A stretch of DNA of 64,000 bases from Microbotryomycetes sp. JL201 (taxonomy: Eukaryota > Basidiomycota > Microbotryomycetes): the NCBI GenBank assembly GCA_033819885.1, contig JAQYUZ010000061.1:1-64000 (forward strand), given 5' to 3'. The notes under the pieces are model-generated. The model was not told the origin of the DNA and made no database searches. It saw nothing but the letters and a program-made list of their open reading frames with translations. Position 1 is the stretch's first letter. Each line of letters opens with the position of its first letter. Positions 1-10,910 of the stretch are shown here, piece by piece. The position numbers and the translations under genes were made by a program.

Positions 1-138
1 GTGGGGCTCCAATCAAGAGAATCTTGATTGCCTACCCACTAAAAACCCAAGAGAGGAACAGAACAAAGGAGTTGGCTAAGGCACGTGCCGACTAAAAAAT
101 CAACTTTATAATGTCATACTGCACGGGACGTCACAACA
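1..138. other. Upstream flank of the tRNA with a short perfect hairpin
   Basis: No convincing gene. Positions 11-18 (AATCAAGA) and 22-29 (TCTTGATT) are perfect inverted repeats around a 3-nt loop; what the hairpin does is unknown and it may be part of a feature cut by the window edge. The rest is A-rich and non-coding in all frames. Confidence 0.4.
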
Positions 139-233
139 GACGGTATCGTCTAGTGGTCTAGGACGCACGGTTTTGATTACTTTCGAGCAAGTCAAACCTC
201 CGTGCAACCTGGGTTCGAACCCCAGTACTGTCT
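139..233 (+). tRNA. tRNA-Gln (anticodon TTG) with a 22-nt intron
   Basis: A cloverleaf folds cleanly. The acceptor stem GACGGTA (139-145) pairs with TACTGTC (226-232), with one G-T pair. The anticodon stem is CACGG/CCGTG and the seven-base loop carries TTG at 173-175, which reads glutamine CAA. The T arm CTGGG-TTCGAAC-CCCAG is canonical. The anticodon loop is interrupted after position 37 by a 22-nt intron at 177-198, the usual place for eukaryotic nuclear tRNA introns. The internal promoter is visible: an A box around 151-163 and a B box GGTTCGAAC at 212-220. A run of six T at 237-242 is a good Pol III terminator. CCA is not encoded, as expected for a nuclear tRNA gene. Confidence 0.93.
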
Positions 234-236
234 TCC

Positions 237-242
237 TTTTTT
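237..242 (+). terminator. Pol III terminator of the tRNA-Gln gene
   Basis: Six consecutive T residues begin four bases after the discriminator base, the standard RNA polymerase III stop signal. Confidence 0.8.
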
Positions 243-1055
243 GCGGATTCCGGGCGCCATTGAGGCTACCGGTTCCCGTGCCTCTCTTTTTGCGTGCTGA
301 GGAACGACTATCGCGTCTCAGTGAATTTGTCGCCCTGCACACGCGCGAGAGCCAGCACAGTCTGCGCGCTTACAAATCGGCTTGAGCTAGTCGACTCATC
401 TGAGTTGGTCACTTCTCCAATGCGCGTGTCTATGACGATGCAGCCTGTATATCAACGTATTGTCGTCTCATTGTTCCGCTTGCTTTGTGGCAAAGAGAGA
501 CGTTGAAATGCATGTGTCTCTGCAATAACTATTCCTTGGCCATATTATTGCATATCCCGCCTGCAGCATTCTGTCCAGCAAAATCTGTATCATGCGCTTG
601 GTTTCGCTGTCAGAGAGCACAGCGAGTCAATGAGAAACGGTGATTATGAGCCCGAGAGTGAATTTTATAGTAGCGTATACTGTTCATCTGCGCCGGAAGG
701 GTTGAGCAGGCGAGCATCTTTGCCGGGAGAAGGCATGTTGCTCATATAGAATTGCTTGGCGAGTATTGATGAACTGGACGAGAATCTGAATTGACGGCAT
801 ATTCACAATCTCCCATCGGCCGTACGAGCGGAAGTCTCGCAGTGGCAGGAATCCGGGCTCGCTCGATTGTCGCCGTCACCTTTGTGAAGGACCGTGGACT
901 TGCTGACTGCGCGCGGCTTGCGATCAAATCAATCGATGCGAGCATCTGCGCACGGTGAGCCAAAAGAATGAAAAGGACTGCGAATTCAAGCATGTTTTCG
1001 GCACAGAAATGCTGATCCTGCTGGGAAGCGCTGGCTATTTCACCAGAAAACGCTG
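243..1055. other. Intergenic stretch, no supported gene
   Basis: About 0.8 kb between the tRNA and the 3' end of the CDC14-like gene. The longest open frame is 83 codons on the minus strand (742-993), opening with a hydrophobic stretch. It has no family resemblance, no splice partner and ordinary composition, so I do not call it a gene. Confidence 0.4.
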
Positions 1056-2173
1056 CTATACAGCCAGACCCATTGCCCTGAACCGCTCTTCAAGAGCTTC
1101 AACGTTTGGCATGACCTGAGCTAGCAGCTCGCGCTTTTCGCTGGCAGATCTCGTTTCTGTTGTGACGGTGAATCTGCTTGGCGGACGCGCTTTGATAGGC
1201 GTTTGCGGGACGAAATCACCCGCTGATGCGAACGAAGGCGAGGTCAAAGCCGATGTGGCGCCCGACTCGGGTAGCAGGTAAAAGTACAAGATTTCAATGA
1301 CTTTGATCCTGATAGAACGGGTCAGTGGCGGAGCTCTGACCGTACGAACGCTACGAACCTGACTTGTTGAGCCACCGTTTTATCTTTGAGCACGCGAACG
1401 ATAGTCGAAAGGCCGTCTAACGACTCGAATGCTCGAACGTTCTTCGGACTGTCGACAAGCGCTGCCAGCAAGCAATCCAATGTCGCCACCGAAACAGCCG
1501 CTGGAGACGAAGGCTGTAGAGAGAGCGCACGTTTTCGCGCGGAGCTTGGCGTCGGAGGCGGCGGCATGACCACTGGAGAGCCTGACGGCGCGGACGCGAG
1601 GAGTGGCGAGGCGACGTGCGATGGCCGGGACAAGTCGAGCACCGCCAGCAAGTACTGAAGAAATCAATCTCGAAAGTTAGACTATGCTTGTAACTGAAGG
1701 CTTGACGTAAGACGTACCTCGAGAGATGATCTCCGAGCAAACAGGTCGCGACTCGGCGTGTGCAGTAGCACAAGCCCTTGCAGCAGATTCAAGCTCCGTG
1801 TCAAGTTTGATCTGAGCAGATCCGGATCTGAAAATGATGCATTAGCACGCAACTCGGTGTCGGTTCCGGCTAGTCCGAACCAGGTGTCGATGAAGCCAGC
1901 TCTTGCGCGGCAATTGTCCTCCCTATCGACTCGAGCAGTACAGCAGTGACTGATTTAATGCATGAGCTCATGTCTTTGCATCTCGTGGACGTACTCACGA
2001 TTTGTTGCAACGCAATTCTGCGACTGTCGAAACGCGTCGAGGCGCGCTGAATTGTCGTCAACGATGGACGACATGACGCGCTCCAAACGTCCGAGCGCCT
2101 TGCTATGCTCCAACAAGGTTGACCGGATGCTCAGTAGCGCCTCTGCGGCCTGCTCGAGCGTGAGCTGAAACAT
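1056..2173 (-). CDS. Cdc14-like septation initiation network protein
   Basis: Four exons: 2173-1999, 1929-1718, 1654-1359, 1308-1056, giving 311 residues. This is the fission-yeast Cdc14 family, the partner of Sid1 kinase at the spindle pole body, not the Cdc14 phosphatase. The recognisable core is the stretch containing VRAFESLDGLSTIVRVLKDK followed by ILYFYLLPE, which crosses the third intron. Donors are GTGAGT, GTACGT and GTTCGT. The first acceptor (CTCGAG at 1930-1935) has a weak pyrimidine tract and was chosen because a nearer AG leads to a stop. An in-frame GTG lies 42 nt upstream, but the first ATG (2173) gives a normal family N-terminus. The family role is in cytokinesis signalling; the function here is inferred from similarity. 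Confidence 0.85.
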
Positions 2174-2245
2174 CGCCGAGACGCGAGAAGTCAACCCGAG
2201 CCAGGTTGCGACCACACCACTTTGAAGGCCCTAGCTCGGCATTTC
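2174..2245. promoter_or_regulatory. 72-bp divergent start-to-start gap
   Basis: Only 72 bp separate the ATG of the CDC14-like gene from the ATG of the AlkB-like gene, so both 5' UTRs and any shared promoter must fit here or overlap coding sequence. No TATA-like box is seen. Confidence 0.5.
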
Positions 2246-3013
2246 ATGGCACCCTCTCGACGACTTGCGACAGCTTCTGTTGATCCTGACGAGTATGTGT
2301 CCGGCAGTGTCTCGGCAGGGCGATCGCTGCCGCTGACTCTCACTAGACTGTCATCATCAGACAGCCTGTTTGACGGAGACGACGACACAGATGTAGAGCC
2401 TTGTGGCCCGACACTGGCTGCCACGGTACATTTGCCGCCGATCCCAGGTTTGCACCTGTACCGCAACGCCATTCCAGTCGAGATGCAACATAATCTCGCA
2501 GCGGAAATGTCACAAACCATCTGGCCAAACAATTCAAATCAAGCCATGCTTTTCGAGTCGCCACACGTGCGCAACCTGCCGGCATTTCTGACGCCACTGC
2601 TCGACAAGGTGCTCCCTGCCGCCCTCGAGGATCTGCCGGCACACGTGTACGACATCATCTTCAAGTCGGAGCTGCCTCGTCAAGTCATTATGAACCTCTA
2701 TGAGCCAGGTCAGGGCATTTCGCGCCACGTGGACCTTGCGACCCGGTTCGAGGATGGCATCGTCGGGATCTCGCTGTGCGGATCGACGGTCATGGAGTTT
2801 GAGCGTCAAAGCACCGTGCACGCCCTCTTACTGCGACCGGGAGACGTGCTCGTTTTGTCGGGCGAGGCACGGTGGCAATGGAAGCACGGCATCGCTTACC
2901 GTCACGAGGACACGATCAGCGAAGACGGCGATACATACACCTTGTGCAGACGCACTCGGATGAGTATCACGCTGCGGAGACTGCAAACAGGCGCCGATCT
3001 TGTCGGCAATTGA
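2246..3013 (+). CDS. AlkB-like 2-oxoglutarate/Fe(II) dioxygenase
   Basis: A single exon, 255 residues. AlkB homologues oxidatively demethylate nucleic acids or proteins using iron and 2-oxoglutarate. The signature is complete: NLYEPGQGISRHVD near residue 155 provides the HxD iron ligands, WKHGI near 210 supplies the distal histidine, and RRTRMSITLRR near 235 carries the arginines that bind 2-oxoglutarate. The double-stranded beta-helix region lies between. The N-terminal 75 residues are Ser/Asp-rich and look disordered. Start: an in-frame TTG at 2222 would add eight residues, but ATG 2246 is preferred. Which AlkB subfamily (ALKBH8-, 4- or 2-like), and so the substrate, cannot be told from sequence alone. 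Confidence 0.85.
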   Translation: MAPSRRLATASVDPDEYVSGSVSAGRSLPLTLTRLSSSDSLFDGDDDTDVEPCGPTLAATVHLPPIPGLHLYRNAIPVEMQHNLAAEMSQTIWPNNSNQAMLFESPHVRNLPAFLTPLLDKVLPAALEDLPAHVYDIIFKSELPRQVIMNLYEPGQGISRHVDLATRFEDGIVGISLCGSTVMEFERQSTVHALLLRPGDVLVLSGEARWQWKHGIAYRHEDTISEDGDTYTLCRRTRMSITLRRLQTGADLVGN

Positions 3014-3284
3014 TTCATCAAACCACGCGCACGGACCGCTTCTGTTTTGAAAGTTCAAGACACGCCCAATTTACTGCGCTTGATCGCTCCCCGTCACAGG
3101 AATGTGATTGACTACGTGGAGAGCCTGCCGTTCATCCGTCCTGCGTTCGTCCGAATTGGCGGTCCGAGCGCGCGCGGAGAGCTCTTGATGAGACACTGAC
3201 ACGAAGTCAGAGCCGCAATCATCAGCTGGCATGCGCAAGTATTTTCTCCCTCTTCATTCTACAACACCATCTTATTTGTTCGCC

Positions 3285-4890
3285 ATGTCGGCCACTCAAA
3301 TTATTGCACTCGTCCGTGCAAAAGCACCTACAGCAAATCCGTTTCTGGCAATCGCCGCCACGATCCATGCCCGGGTATACCTGCCCATGCCAGACAGCTT
3401 TCTGGTAGCATTGAGGATCTTGCATGGCGTTTATGGACTGCAAGTCGTTGGCATGAACTAAAGGAACTCGCCTTGTGCTGACAAGTACCATTAGTCAAAC
3501 TTTGCTGCTGTTGACCTCGCTTGGAATCCGCGTATGGCGCAACAAGGCCGACATGTGGGTGTTTCGTAGGCGCGAAACGTCAAGAGGTACATATATTGTG
3601 CCTCATTTTGCCATAGCGTGAGTTGGTTTCGCGCTCAGGTACAGATCCGATGCAGGGTGCTCAGTGGTTCATTTCCCATCGTCTAGCTGGCAGCTAGCTA
3701 TGATCGTCTCGCTGGCATGTATGCAGCCGTACATCGTAATGACTTTTGATCGCACGCAAGGCCGCGAGTGGAAAGGTTATTTGGCTGGCAGGACTCTGGC
3801 CTATGTGCCGGCTTGGCTTGCGACGTGGTTTGCAGTGAGTCGTGTGAAACAAAAAAAAACCGTGCGATTAGGACGAGCCCTGAACTTTTGTACGGCAGCT
3901 GTGGTCATTGACGGTTGCAGTCGCCTTGCCAAAGGTCTCGCACAGACAACGGCAACCATTATGGTCAACGGCAAGCTTTTTGAACGGACACTTTATCGGC
4001 CTGGCCGTCCTATGCATCGCGAGCATCTCCGTACCAACTTACTTTGCCTCTACGATTCACGACAATGCTATGGCCAATATGGCAACGTTTAGAGCTGGTT
4101 GTTTGCGCAATGCTCCGCTTTACGCCACAATGTCGCCGGAAGCCGTTGACGCCGCCTTGGCAGAGCTCGCCATACCGCTGCAGGTCATGCTCACCGAGCT
4201 TGACCGCTTTCTGCCATTCTTCCGTGTCGCATGGGGCTTGTGGCTGTTGTGGATCGTCTACACATGGAGCGTAAGCATTGAGCGCTACCGCGTCGACTGC
4301 AAACATCCAAATCACTGACTTGCCGTTGATAGTTTTTTGTCATGATTGCGACGACCTACTTCCGTTCACTGCGCAGGAACATGAACAAAGTGGCGAGCAT
4401 GGACGGTGCCAATACTGAGCAAAGACAACTGCGCACGGCTTGGAAGTTTACCGTCATGACGGCCATGCTCGTCACCATGACTGGTTTCGCATATGCTTTC
4501 GCTTCCTTGTTTACGTTCGCTTTCCCGAATCTGGCACTCAAGACGTCGACCGGCTTGCAAGCTGTGACGATGGTGTCGCTCTTTGGCGAGGGAGTCTTTG
4601 GCACGTTCGTCTGCGTGCTCGGTCTCGCTCAAGTCTTGTGGGGCTCTCAAAGGGACGCGACCACGGCGTCGAATACTCGACACCAACTTTCAAACCGAGG
4701 TCTGTCAAACACGACGGGCGCGTACAGTCGATCTTGCGTTCGCGACTCTGACGAATCTCAAGTCGAGCCCACACAAGTTCACGTCCAAGTGCAAACGCGT
4801 ACAATGGTCGAGACTGACAATGGCCCGACGTCTGTTGTTCAATTCGAGTTGGACAATTACTCAAAGTCAGACTTTGACGAAAAACTCTGA
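3285..4890 (+). CDS. Fungal seven-span membrane protein, unknown function
   Basis: Five exons: 3285-3439, 3495-3617, 3687-3834, 3935-4270, 4333-4890; 439 residues. After splicing, the protein has about seven hydrophobic spans (near residues 40-65, 88-108, 128-142, 158-180, 245-275, 305-330, 340-365). A hydrophilic tail of roughly 75 residues, rich in Thr/Gln, follows. The layout resembles orphan fungal 7TM proteins and is compatible with a receptor, but no receptor family is recognised. The first intron must use a GC donor (GCAAGT at 3440): only then does HGVYGLQ run on into the hydrophobic TLLLLLTSLG in frame. The third intron skips a closer, out-of-phase AG at 3919-3920. An in-frame ATG at 3231 would add 18 residues. 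The gene is convergent with the amine oxidase, 93 bp apart. Confidence 0.72.
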
Positions 4891-4983
4891 TGCTAGTCGA
4901 TATCATCTCTTGTCCATCGTGTTATGTTGTCTGTGTGTCTCTCATTCCATAAAGTTGCGTGAGAATGCAGTGCCGGGTATTAT

Positions 4984-6439
4984 CTAAAGTCTCGCTTCAG
5001 AAGCAGTGTCGAGAAGGTCGAGCACGCGCTGGCCTTCTCTCACACCACTTTCCCAAGCGCCGGCCGCGCTACCTCTGTGATGCAACGAAGTGTGCTCGCC
5101 AGCGAAACCGAGTTTGCCTTGCCAGTGATGACGACCAAGTTCGACAAAGTCAAGCGGAGAAGCAGACACGCCATCAACAGAGTCTGTTGTGACGGGCGTT
5201 GACGTTGCGCCGCGACTCAGAGGATCAGACAACCACGCTGTAACGGCTGATTGCTCGAGGTTTGGCGAAGGCACGCCAGCTCCAGGAGCCAGTCTGGATG
5301 CAAGGTACTGATGAAGCTTGTCGATCGTCTCTGTTTTTTCGCGTCTGTTGCTCGCTCGGCCGAGCGATGTGCTCAGGTAGACGAGCAGAGTTGCATGAGG
5401 TTGTCGCCCGATCTTGGCAAATGACGATACATTAAGGACAGTTCGGCGCAGATCTGCTGTACCGACGTCGGTGTACTCTGCTTCGGACGCCTCCGGCAGG
5501 ATGATGAATTGGCCATGTGTCTCGGGTGACGGCCACCATGCCCGCTCGTAGCTGAGTACGGCCTTTTCGAGCACACCGACCCGTGTCCGTTCAACGGCCG
5601 CACGGAATGACCGTGTCAACTCGGGCTGAAACACGCAACCATTGTCTTGGTTCTGCATACAGCCTAAGGGAATGGTCGAAATTACATATTTCGCGGTATA
5701 AGTTTGGTTGTCGGTCTTTACCTCGACACGGTCGTCCGACTCTGTGACGCATGCTACCCGTTGTCCGAGTTCGACTCGGCCTCCTGCGCTTGTGACTTCG
5801 GATGCGAGCTTGTCAATGAAAGATTTGTACCCTCCGATAGGGAATGCGTCTGTTCCTGCGTATGGTTGTGCAAAACCTGACCACTGAGCAGAGATCTCTT
5901 CGAGCTTGATGCCGGCGCCAATCTCGGCTAAGCGCGTGAGCGGCAAGGCCTCATCAGAGCCTGGATTCTGAGTCTTTTGCGCTATCGAAACCTCTGGCGC
6001 CAGCTGCGTTCTGTCTGTCTCGCGCTTGTAAGCGACCGATCTCGCCTGTTCGAGTAATTGGGCGGAATGGCCTTCGGAAAGCGGACCTCCGCGGCCGACG
6101 ACGATGGTCGAGCTGCCTCTGACGACATGAGGCGGAGGCTGCACAAACAAGAAAGCATGCTCAGTCTCGTGTACTTTCAGTCAAGTTTCCTCCCGGACCA
6201 ACCAGATCGAGCTCTTTGAATGCACGTTTGAGTGGGTTGCCTTGGTTGTAGCCATGGATCATTGAGCAGCCAAGGTCTACGGGCAGCTGGTCGTCTCCGC
6301 CTACAAACATGGTGTGGGCGCGTCCGCCGAGGCGATCGGGCCGGGCCTCGAGCACGAGCGGCTTGAACGATTTAAGCGTACGGGCTGCTGCCAGGCCCGC
6401 GATGCCAGCTCCGACAATGATGACGTCGTGCGATGCCAT
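4984..6439 (-). CDS. FAD-dependent amine oxidase, polyamine oxidase type
   Basis: Two exons: 6439-6203 and 6138-4984; 463 residues. Flavin amine oxidases of the Fms1/polyamine oxidase group oxidise spermine or related amines and give hydrogen peroxide. Seen directly: the Rossmann dinucleotide motif IIVGAGIAGLAAARTL at the N-terminus, the GGRAH motif, LGCSMIHGYNQGNPL, and the C-terminal FAD-contact segment GFAGEHTSLHHRGSAAGAWE. The intron donor is taken as GTTGGT (6202), giving KELDL joined to PPPHVVRG, which matches family spacing. A stronger-looking GTACAC donor further on is out of phase. An in-frame ATG at 6496 would add an Arg/Ser/Thr-rich 19-residue leader that could target mitochondria. 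Substrate is inferred only from family. Confidence 0.83.
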
Positions 6440-6692
6440 GCTTGTCGTCGAGTACGTGCGCCTCCTGTGTGCGTAAGCCGAAAGGTGCCGCTCCACTTTC
6501 CCTCAACCCCGCCTGCCGCCCTGACCCCGAAACAAGCACGGACACGGGCCAGCGTCACAGTCGTCATCCTGACAATAGGGCGCGCAGTCGGATCCTCGCC
6601 AACACCGGTTGCCGCGCGATCGTCGTCCGTTTCGTCATTCCCGACGTCGCCGTCCTGCAGCTTGCTCATAGAGCCAGCTACAACTCGCAAGG

Positions 6693-8765
6693 ATGCAGCG
6701 TATCAAGCAAGAAGACGCATCTGGGCCGTCGTCGCCCGCTTCGTCGTCGAGCGCATACACCGACTACGTCCTGTACGCTGGTCCACCATCGTCACAGACA
6801 GGCTGGCGTTACAATATCATGAAGTTTGCACCCACACGAGACGAAAAAATCGATCCCAGCTCGCATGACGCCTTCATTCAACCGGTCAAACTGAACCGCA
6901 AGGATCCGCGCACCGTCAGACGCTTGACCGAGGAGGACCGCGAGAGGATCAGAAAGCGGGCTATGCTCAAGAACGGCATGCAAGTTGATGGTCAAGGCGA
7001 TGGCGAAGATGACAAGGATGGCGTAAACAGCCAAGGACAGGCGTCAAAGCGCAAAGAGCGCGAAGAGATGGACCTGAATCTTGTCGGCAAGGGCGTCTCT
7101 GGCAACATACCTGGGCAGCAAAGCCGAGGCAAGGGAGGCATGTTCAAGAAAAAGATCCGCCGCGTCTTTGTATCGTCAGAAGAGGCGCGCAGGCTCAAGC
7201 GCGAAGAATGGATGCCCTGGGTGTTTGAAGACGACGAGGGCAACGAGCGGTGGATCGGCAGACTCGAAGGTGGTGCAGGAGAGAGCGCATCGGCAAAGGC
7301 AGATGCCCGCAATTCAGCATCATTTAGTTCAAAAGCGGACGCAAAAGGCACCGGCAACACTGGCTGGCGTCCGACAGCATCGTCAAACGAAACGGGCGGT
7401 GGCGGCAGCTCTTATGTCGCGTTCATCAACGACCCGTCAAAAGACGGATTTCAGGTTGTTCCTGTACATCGTTGGTACAAATTTAGCCAAGACCCAAAAT
7501 ACGTCACTCTTGGAACGGAAGAAGCGGAGCAAGAGGCAAGCTTGTACCCCGACAAGCGGCCGCGAGCCGATTTGCTGACGAAGTTTGTTTGCAAAACAGT
7601 ACGAGCGCCAGCAAAAGGCGCACGAGACGGAGCGGTGGGCCATGCACAAGCGGACAGGCATCGCCACGCCGTCAGCGGGCAATGCGAAACCCAGCAAATC
7701 CGCGCAGCCAGCGCCAGACGTTCGTTCACGCCTCTTGAATCGTACAGAAAGTGTGCAGCGCCAGGCAAAAGCGAGCGAGCGCGCAAATCAACCCAAAATG
7801 ACGACTGTCGTCAAAAGCGGTGCTGCAGGTGCCAAGACCGGCAAGGGCGGGCGTGACCAGGAGCAGGAAGATGACGAATTTGATTATGAGGAAGATTTCC
7901 AGGACGACGAAGAAGGCGTCGCCAAAATCGATGATCTCGCCGACGAAGAAGACACGAAAGAGCTCGAGGAGCGTATCAAGAAGGAGATGCGTGCCGCAAA
8001 CAGATACGAAGGGCAACCCGAGGTTGACGAAGACGAGCATGAAGACGATCAAGAGCTCACTGGCACAGGCAAAGAGGTCAAGCGTCTCGTTCGCAAGAGT
8101 GACCGAACGGGCGCGTACGACAGTGACGAGGACGACGATGAGGATCTCGTAAGGCTGCAATCTCCACTCTCCTGAACTGATGTTGACGACCTTGTCCACA
8201 GTCGGACAGTGGCTCGGTCGCGTCGGCGGCTTCGCAAGACCGTGTTCGCAAAGACGGCGCGAGTGCGTCTCACTCGCGGTCTTCGTCCCAGCGACCACAT
8301 GGCGTCCATCGTCATTCTTCGAGCTCGCAGAGACCATCTTCACACTCACGGCACCACTCGACAGCAAATTCAAGATCGGGTTCGCCTTCGGGCTCGGCTC
8401 TCGTCGCCAAGCGCGCGACATCGCCGAGCGCGGGCAGGAGAAGTCTGCCAGGCAGTCGTGCTTCTTCACCCGGGGCGCCAAACGCGACGAAACGTCGAAG
8501 GGACGGTGCAGACGATGTTGACGCGGCCAAAAGGCGCAAGAATGGCGTTTCGCCTCCTCCGGGAGATTCTACGGGGCTCATTGCAGAGGCCGACCTCGTG
8601 GCCCTCTTCAAAGCTGCACCCAATCATACATTGGCGACAAAGGATGTGCTGACACATTTCAAGCGTCAATTGAAAGACGAGCGCAACAAGTCGGCGATTC
8701 AGAATTTGCTCAAGAGTGTCGCGACGTTGACGAATGGTCAGCTCGTGCTCAGGCCTGGCTTGTAG
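6693..8765 (+). CDS. TFG1: Transcription initiation factor TFIIF alpha subunit (RAP74/Tfg1)
   Basis: Three exons: 6693-7535, 7600-8148, 8202-8765; 651 residues. TFIIF alpha binds RNA polymerase II with the beta subunit during initiation. The conserved N-terminal half of the beta-barrel dimerisation domain is split by a long insert. Its second half is clear as FQVVPVHRWYKFSQDPKY near residue 255, then an acidic/basic charged middle (residues 340-450) and a Ser-rich linker. The last 80 residues form the C-terminal winged helix, opening with LIAEADLVALFKAAPNHTL. The first intron needs a GC donor (GCAAGC at 7536) to join EEAEQE to YERQQKAHETERWAMHK. The third exon has no internal start and only makes sense as part of this gene. 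It is divergent from the amine oxidase, with 253 bp between the two starts. Confidence 0.92.
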
Positions 8766-8934
8766 CTTCTTGATCAGAATTGATTGTAAAGCTGCAGCCT
8801 GTCCTTGTCAGATGTCTCGAGCTGAGAGGGGCAAAGAACGTGCACAGACCGTCCGCGGACTGAGGCAGTGCCTTTCGTCACTGACCGTGTGGCAGTCTTT
8901 CGCCCTTTGTCCTCCCTTTTGTTGAACTTTGCAA

Positions 8935-10910
8935 ATGTTGAGCCCTGTCTTTCTCGCCTTTGCATTCTCGAGCAGTGTGCTCGCACAGTCTAGCTTGTTT
9001 CAACGCCTGAGGGATGCAGGTAAGCCCAGAGCTGGCCTGATCCCTCCCGGAGAAAAAAAAAACTCCTGACACCTTGTATCTCGTCTCATGCTTTTGTAGA
9101 CTATCCACCGCAGTCTGAAGTTGGACCAGAGCCTCGCAAGTCACTGCCCGGTATGCCTGAAGGCAAGAGCTGACCGCGCCTTCAGTCCCTGCCTGGTTGG
9201 ACCGTCTGGAGCTCGCTCGCGACCGAGGTTTGATCCCGATTGGCCGAGAGGGCGACCGTTGTCCTGGTAGTATTGCAGGTCAGTCAAGTTGCGTACCAAG
9301 TGACCCTGTCATCTAACTGCTCAACCTTACAGACAATGGTTGCGACGACCTCGGCGAACTCGCAGACTTTGTCGAAGCTCCTACCGGCCTGTGGGCTTCA
9401 ACGTTCGACGACGGTCCGTCGTCTGGCAGTCCCGCTCTGTACGACTTCTTGAGCACTCGCAACCTCAAGCTTTCGCATTTTGTCATTGGTGGCAACGTCC
9501 TGGCGTACCCGGAAGGTGAGCACGGACCTTCTCTCCGATCGCAACTTGAAGTCTTACTGGTATTTGAGCAGAATTCGAAGCGCTTGTCGACTATGGTGGT
9601 CACATCGGAGTCCATACGTGAGCTGACACAGACAGCTTATTGAAGCTGGACTGATCCGCATTTTGATAGCTGGAGCCACCCCGAAGCAAGTCGAGCGCTT
9701 TGTCCACGAGACCAAGTCCTGATCGCTCTCGTCTTGACTCTTCCCAGCTCACGACTCTTTCGGACGAGCAAATTGTTGGTGAACTCGGTTGGACCATGCA
9801 GATCATCTACGACGTGAGCTCTCATTGGACCAGCTTGCAATGTTGTGGCTAAGCAGCAATTGCGCAGAAATCCGGTCAGGTCCCAGCGTTTTGGAGACCG
9901 CCTTATGGCGATATCGATAACCGTCAGTCACTGTAATCGAAGCTAGATAGCTCACTGCTAACACGAGGCGTCTGACAGGCGTTCGGCACGTCGAGATGCG
10001 CTCGAGTAAGACTCACCCGAGAGCTGATCTTTCTTGCCGTTAGTGCCATTGCTCGCTACGTCTTCGACCTTCAGCCAGCAGTCTTGTGGAACTTTGACAC
10101 AAATGACTGGTGCCTGACGGAAGGAGGCGGATCGTAAGTTGATTAGTTTGACGCAAAACAAAGGCGCCCATCTCACCCATCGCGTTGACAGAGACTGTTC
10201 AGCACCTGGAGAGCCTCAGACTGACAGTGACCTCGAAGAGAGCATTGTCGACAAGGCTGACGGCCCGAAGACGCCTGGCATGATCGTGCTCGAGCACGAA
10301 CGCACCGAGCGTTCGATTGAGGCGTTCGAGAGCACTCTGCAAACTGTCGAGGCCTATGGATGGGCCGTCAGAACTGTGCCTGATTTGTTTGATTTGCCAT
10401 GGCGAGTATACCTGCGTCTGGCCAATACATGCAGCTTGGGTAGCTGAGACTCTAATCGCTCTCAGGTACCAAAACCTCCATTCTACCGGGCCAGCCTTCA
10501 CCATATCGAGCGCATCGTTGCTGTCGACCTCGACCCGAGAAGCCAATTGGTTTGCTCCCGAGACGGTCACTGCCACCCCGACGCGCATTCGTTCGCCACC
10601 CGCTTTCGAGACTTCGTCTTTTGAAAGGCGCACAACTCGAACAGCATTCAACTCTGATCCGGAAGAAGATCACGTCATCTACGTTACGCACACTGTCAGT
10701 ACTGCGTATCGTCACGAGCCAAGTTCTAGCCTTTCACCCCGTCAGCGTCGCCGCATCGAATTTTCAAGCGAAAGCACTCACCCGATTGAAACAATGCACT
10801 TTCACGATAGCCACACATATGCAGACGGCAGTTGGCCATACACCAGGTCAACTCCTCGCAATGTTGAACGTTCAGATCCCTGCGACAGTCTGGACGTGCG
10901 TGAGTGTTGA
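8935..10910 (+). CDS. Secreted chitin deacetylase (carbohydrate esterase family 4)
   Basis: Twelve exons: 8935-9019, 9100-9150, 9186-9278, 9333-9515, 9572-9617, 9670-9685, 9748-9813, 9868-9922, 9979-9985, 10044-10133, 10192-10401, 10466-10910; 448 residues. It begins with a signal peptide ending near VLAQ. NodB-domain motifs are all present: TFDDGP (metal Asp and base), HTWSH (metal histidines) and RPPYGDID, followed by NFDTNDWC. It should deacetylate chitin to chitosan at the cell wall. Exons of 16 and 7 nt and an intron of only 35 nt (9151-9185) are needed. Three introns (9686, 9986, 10402) require GC donors. The last 148 codons are Ser/Thr-rich with no clear GPI signal. A competing GT donor 4 nt into the last intron would give a shorter C-terminus. 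Confidence 0.85.

Noticed and set aside
742-993. 83-codon minus-strand open frame
   Set aside because: No homology, no splice context, and it lies between well-defined transcript ends.
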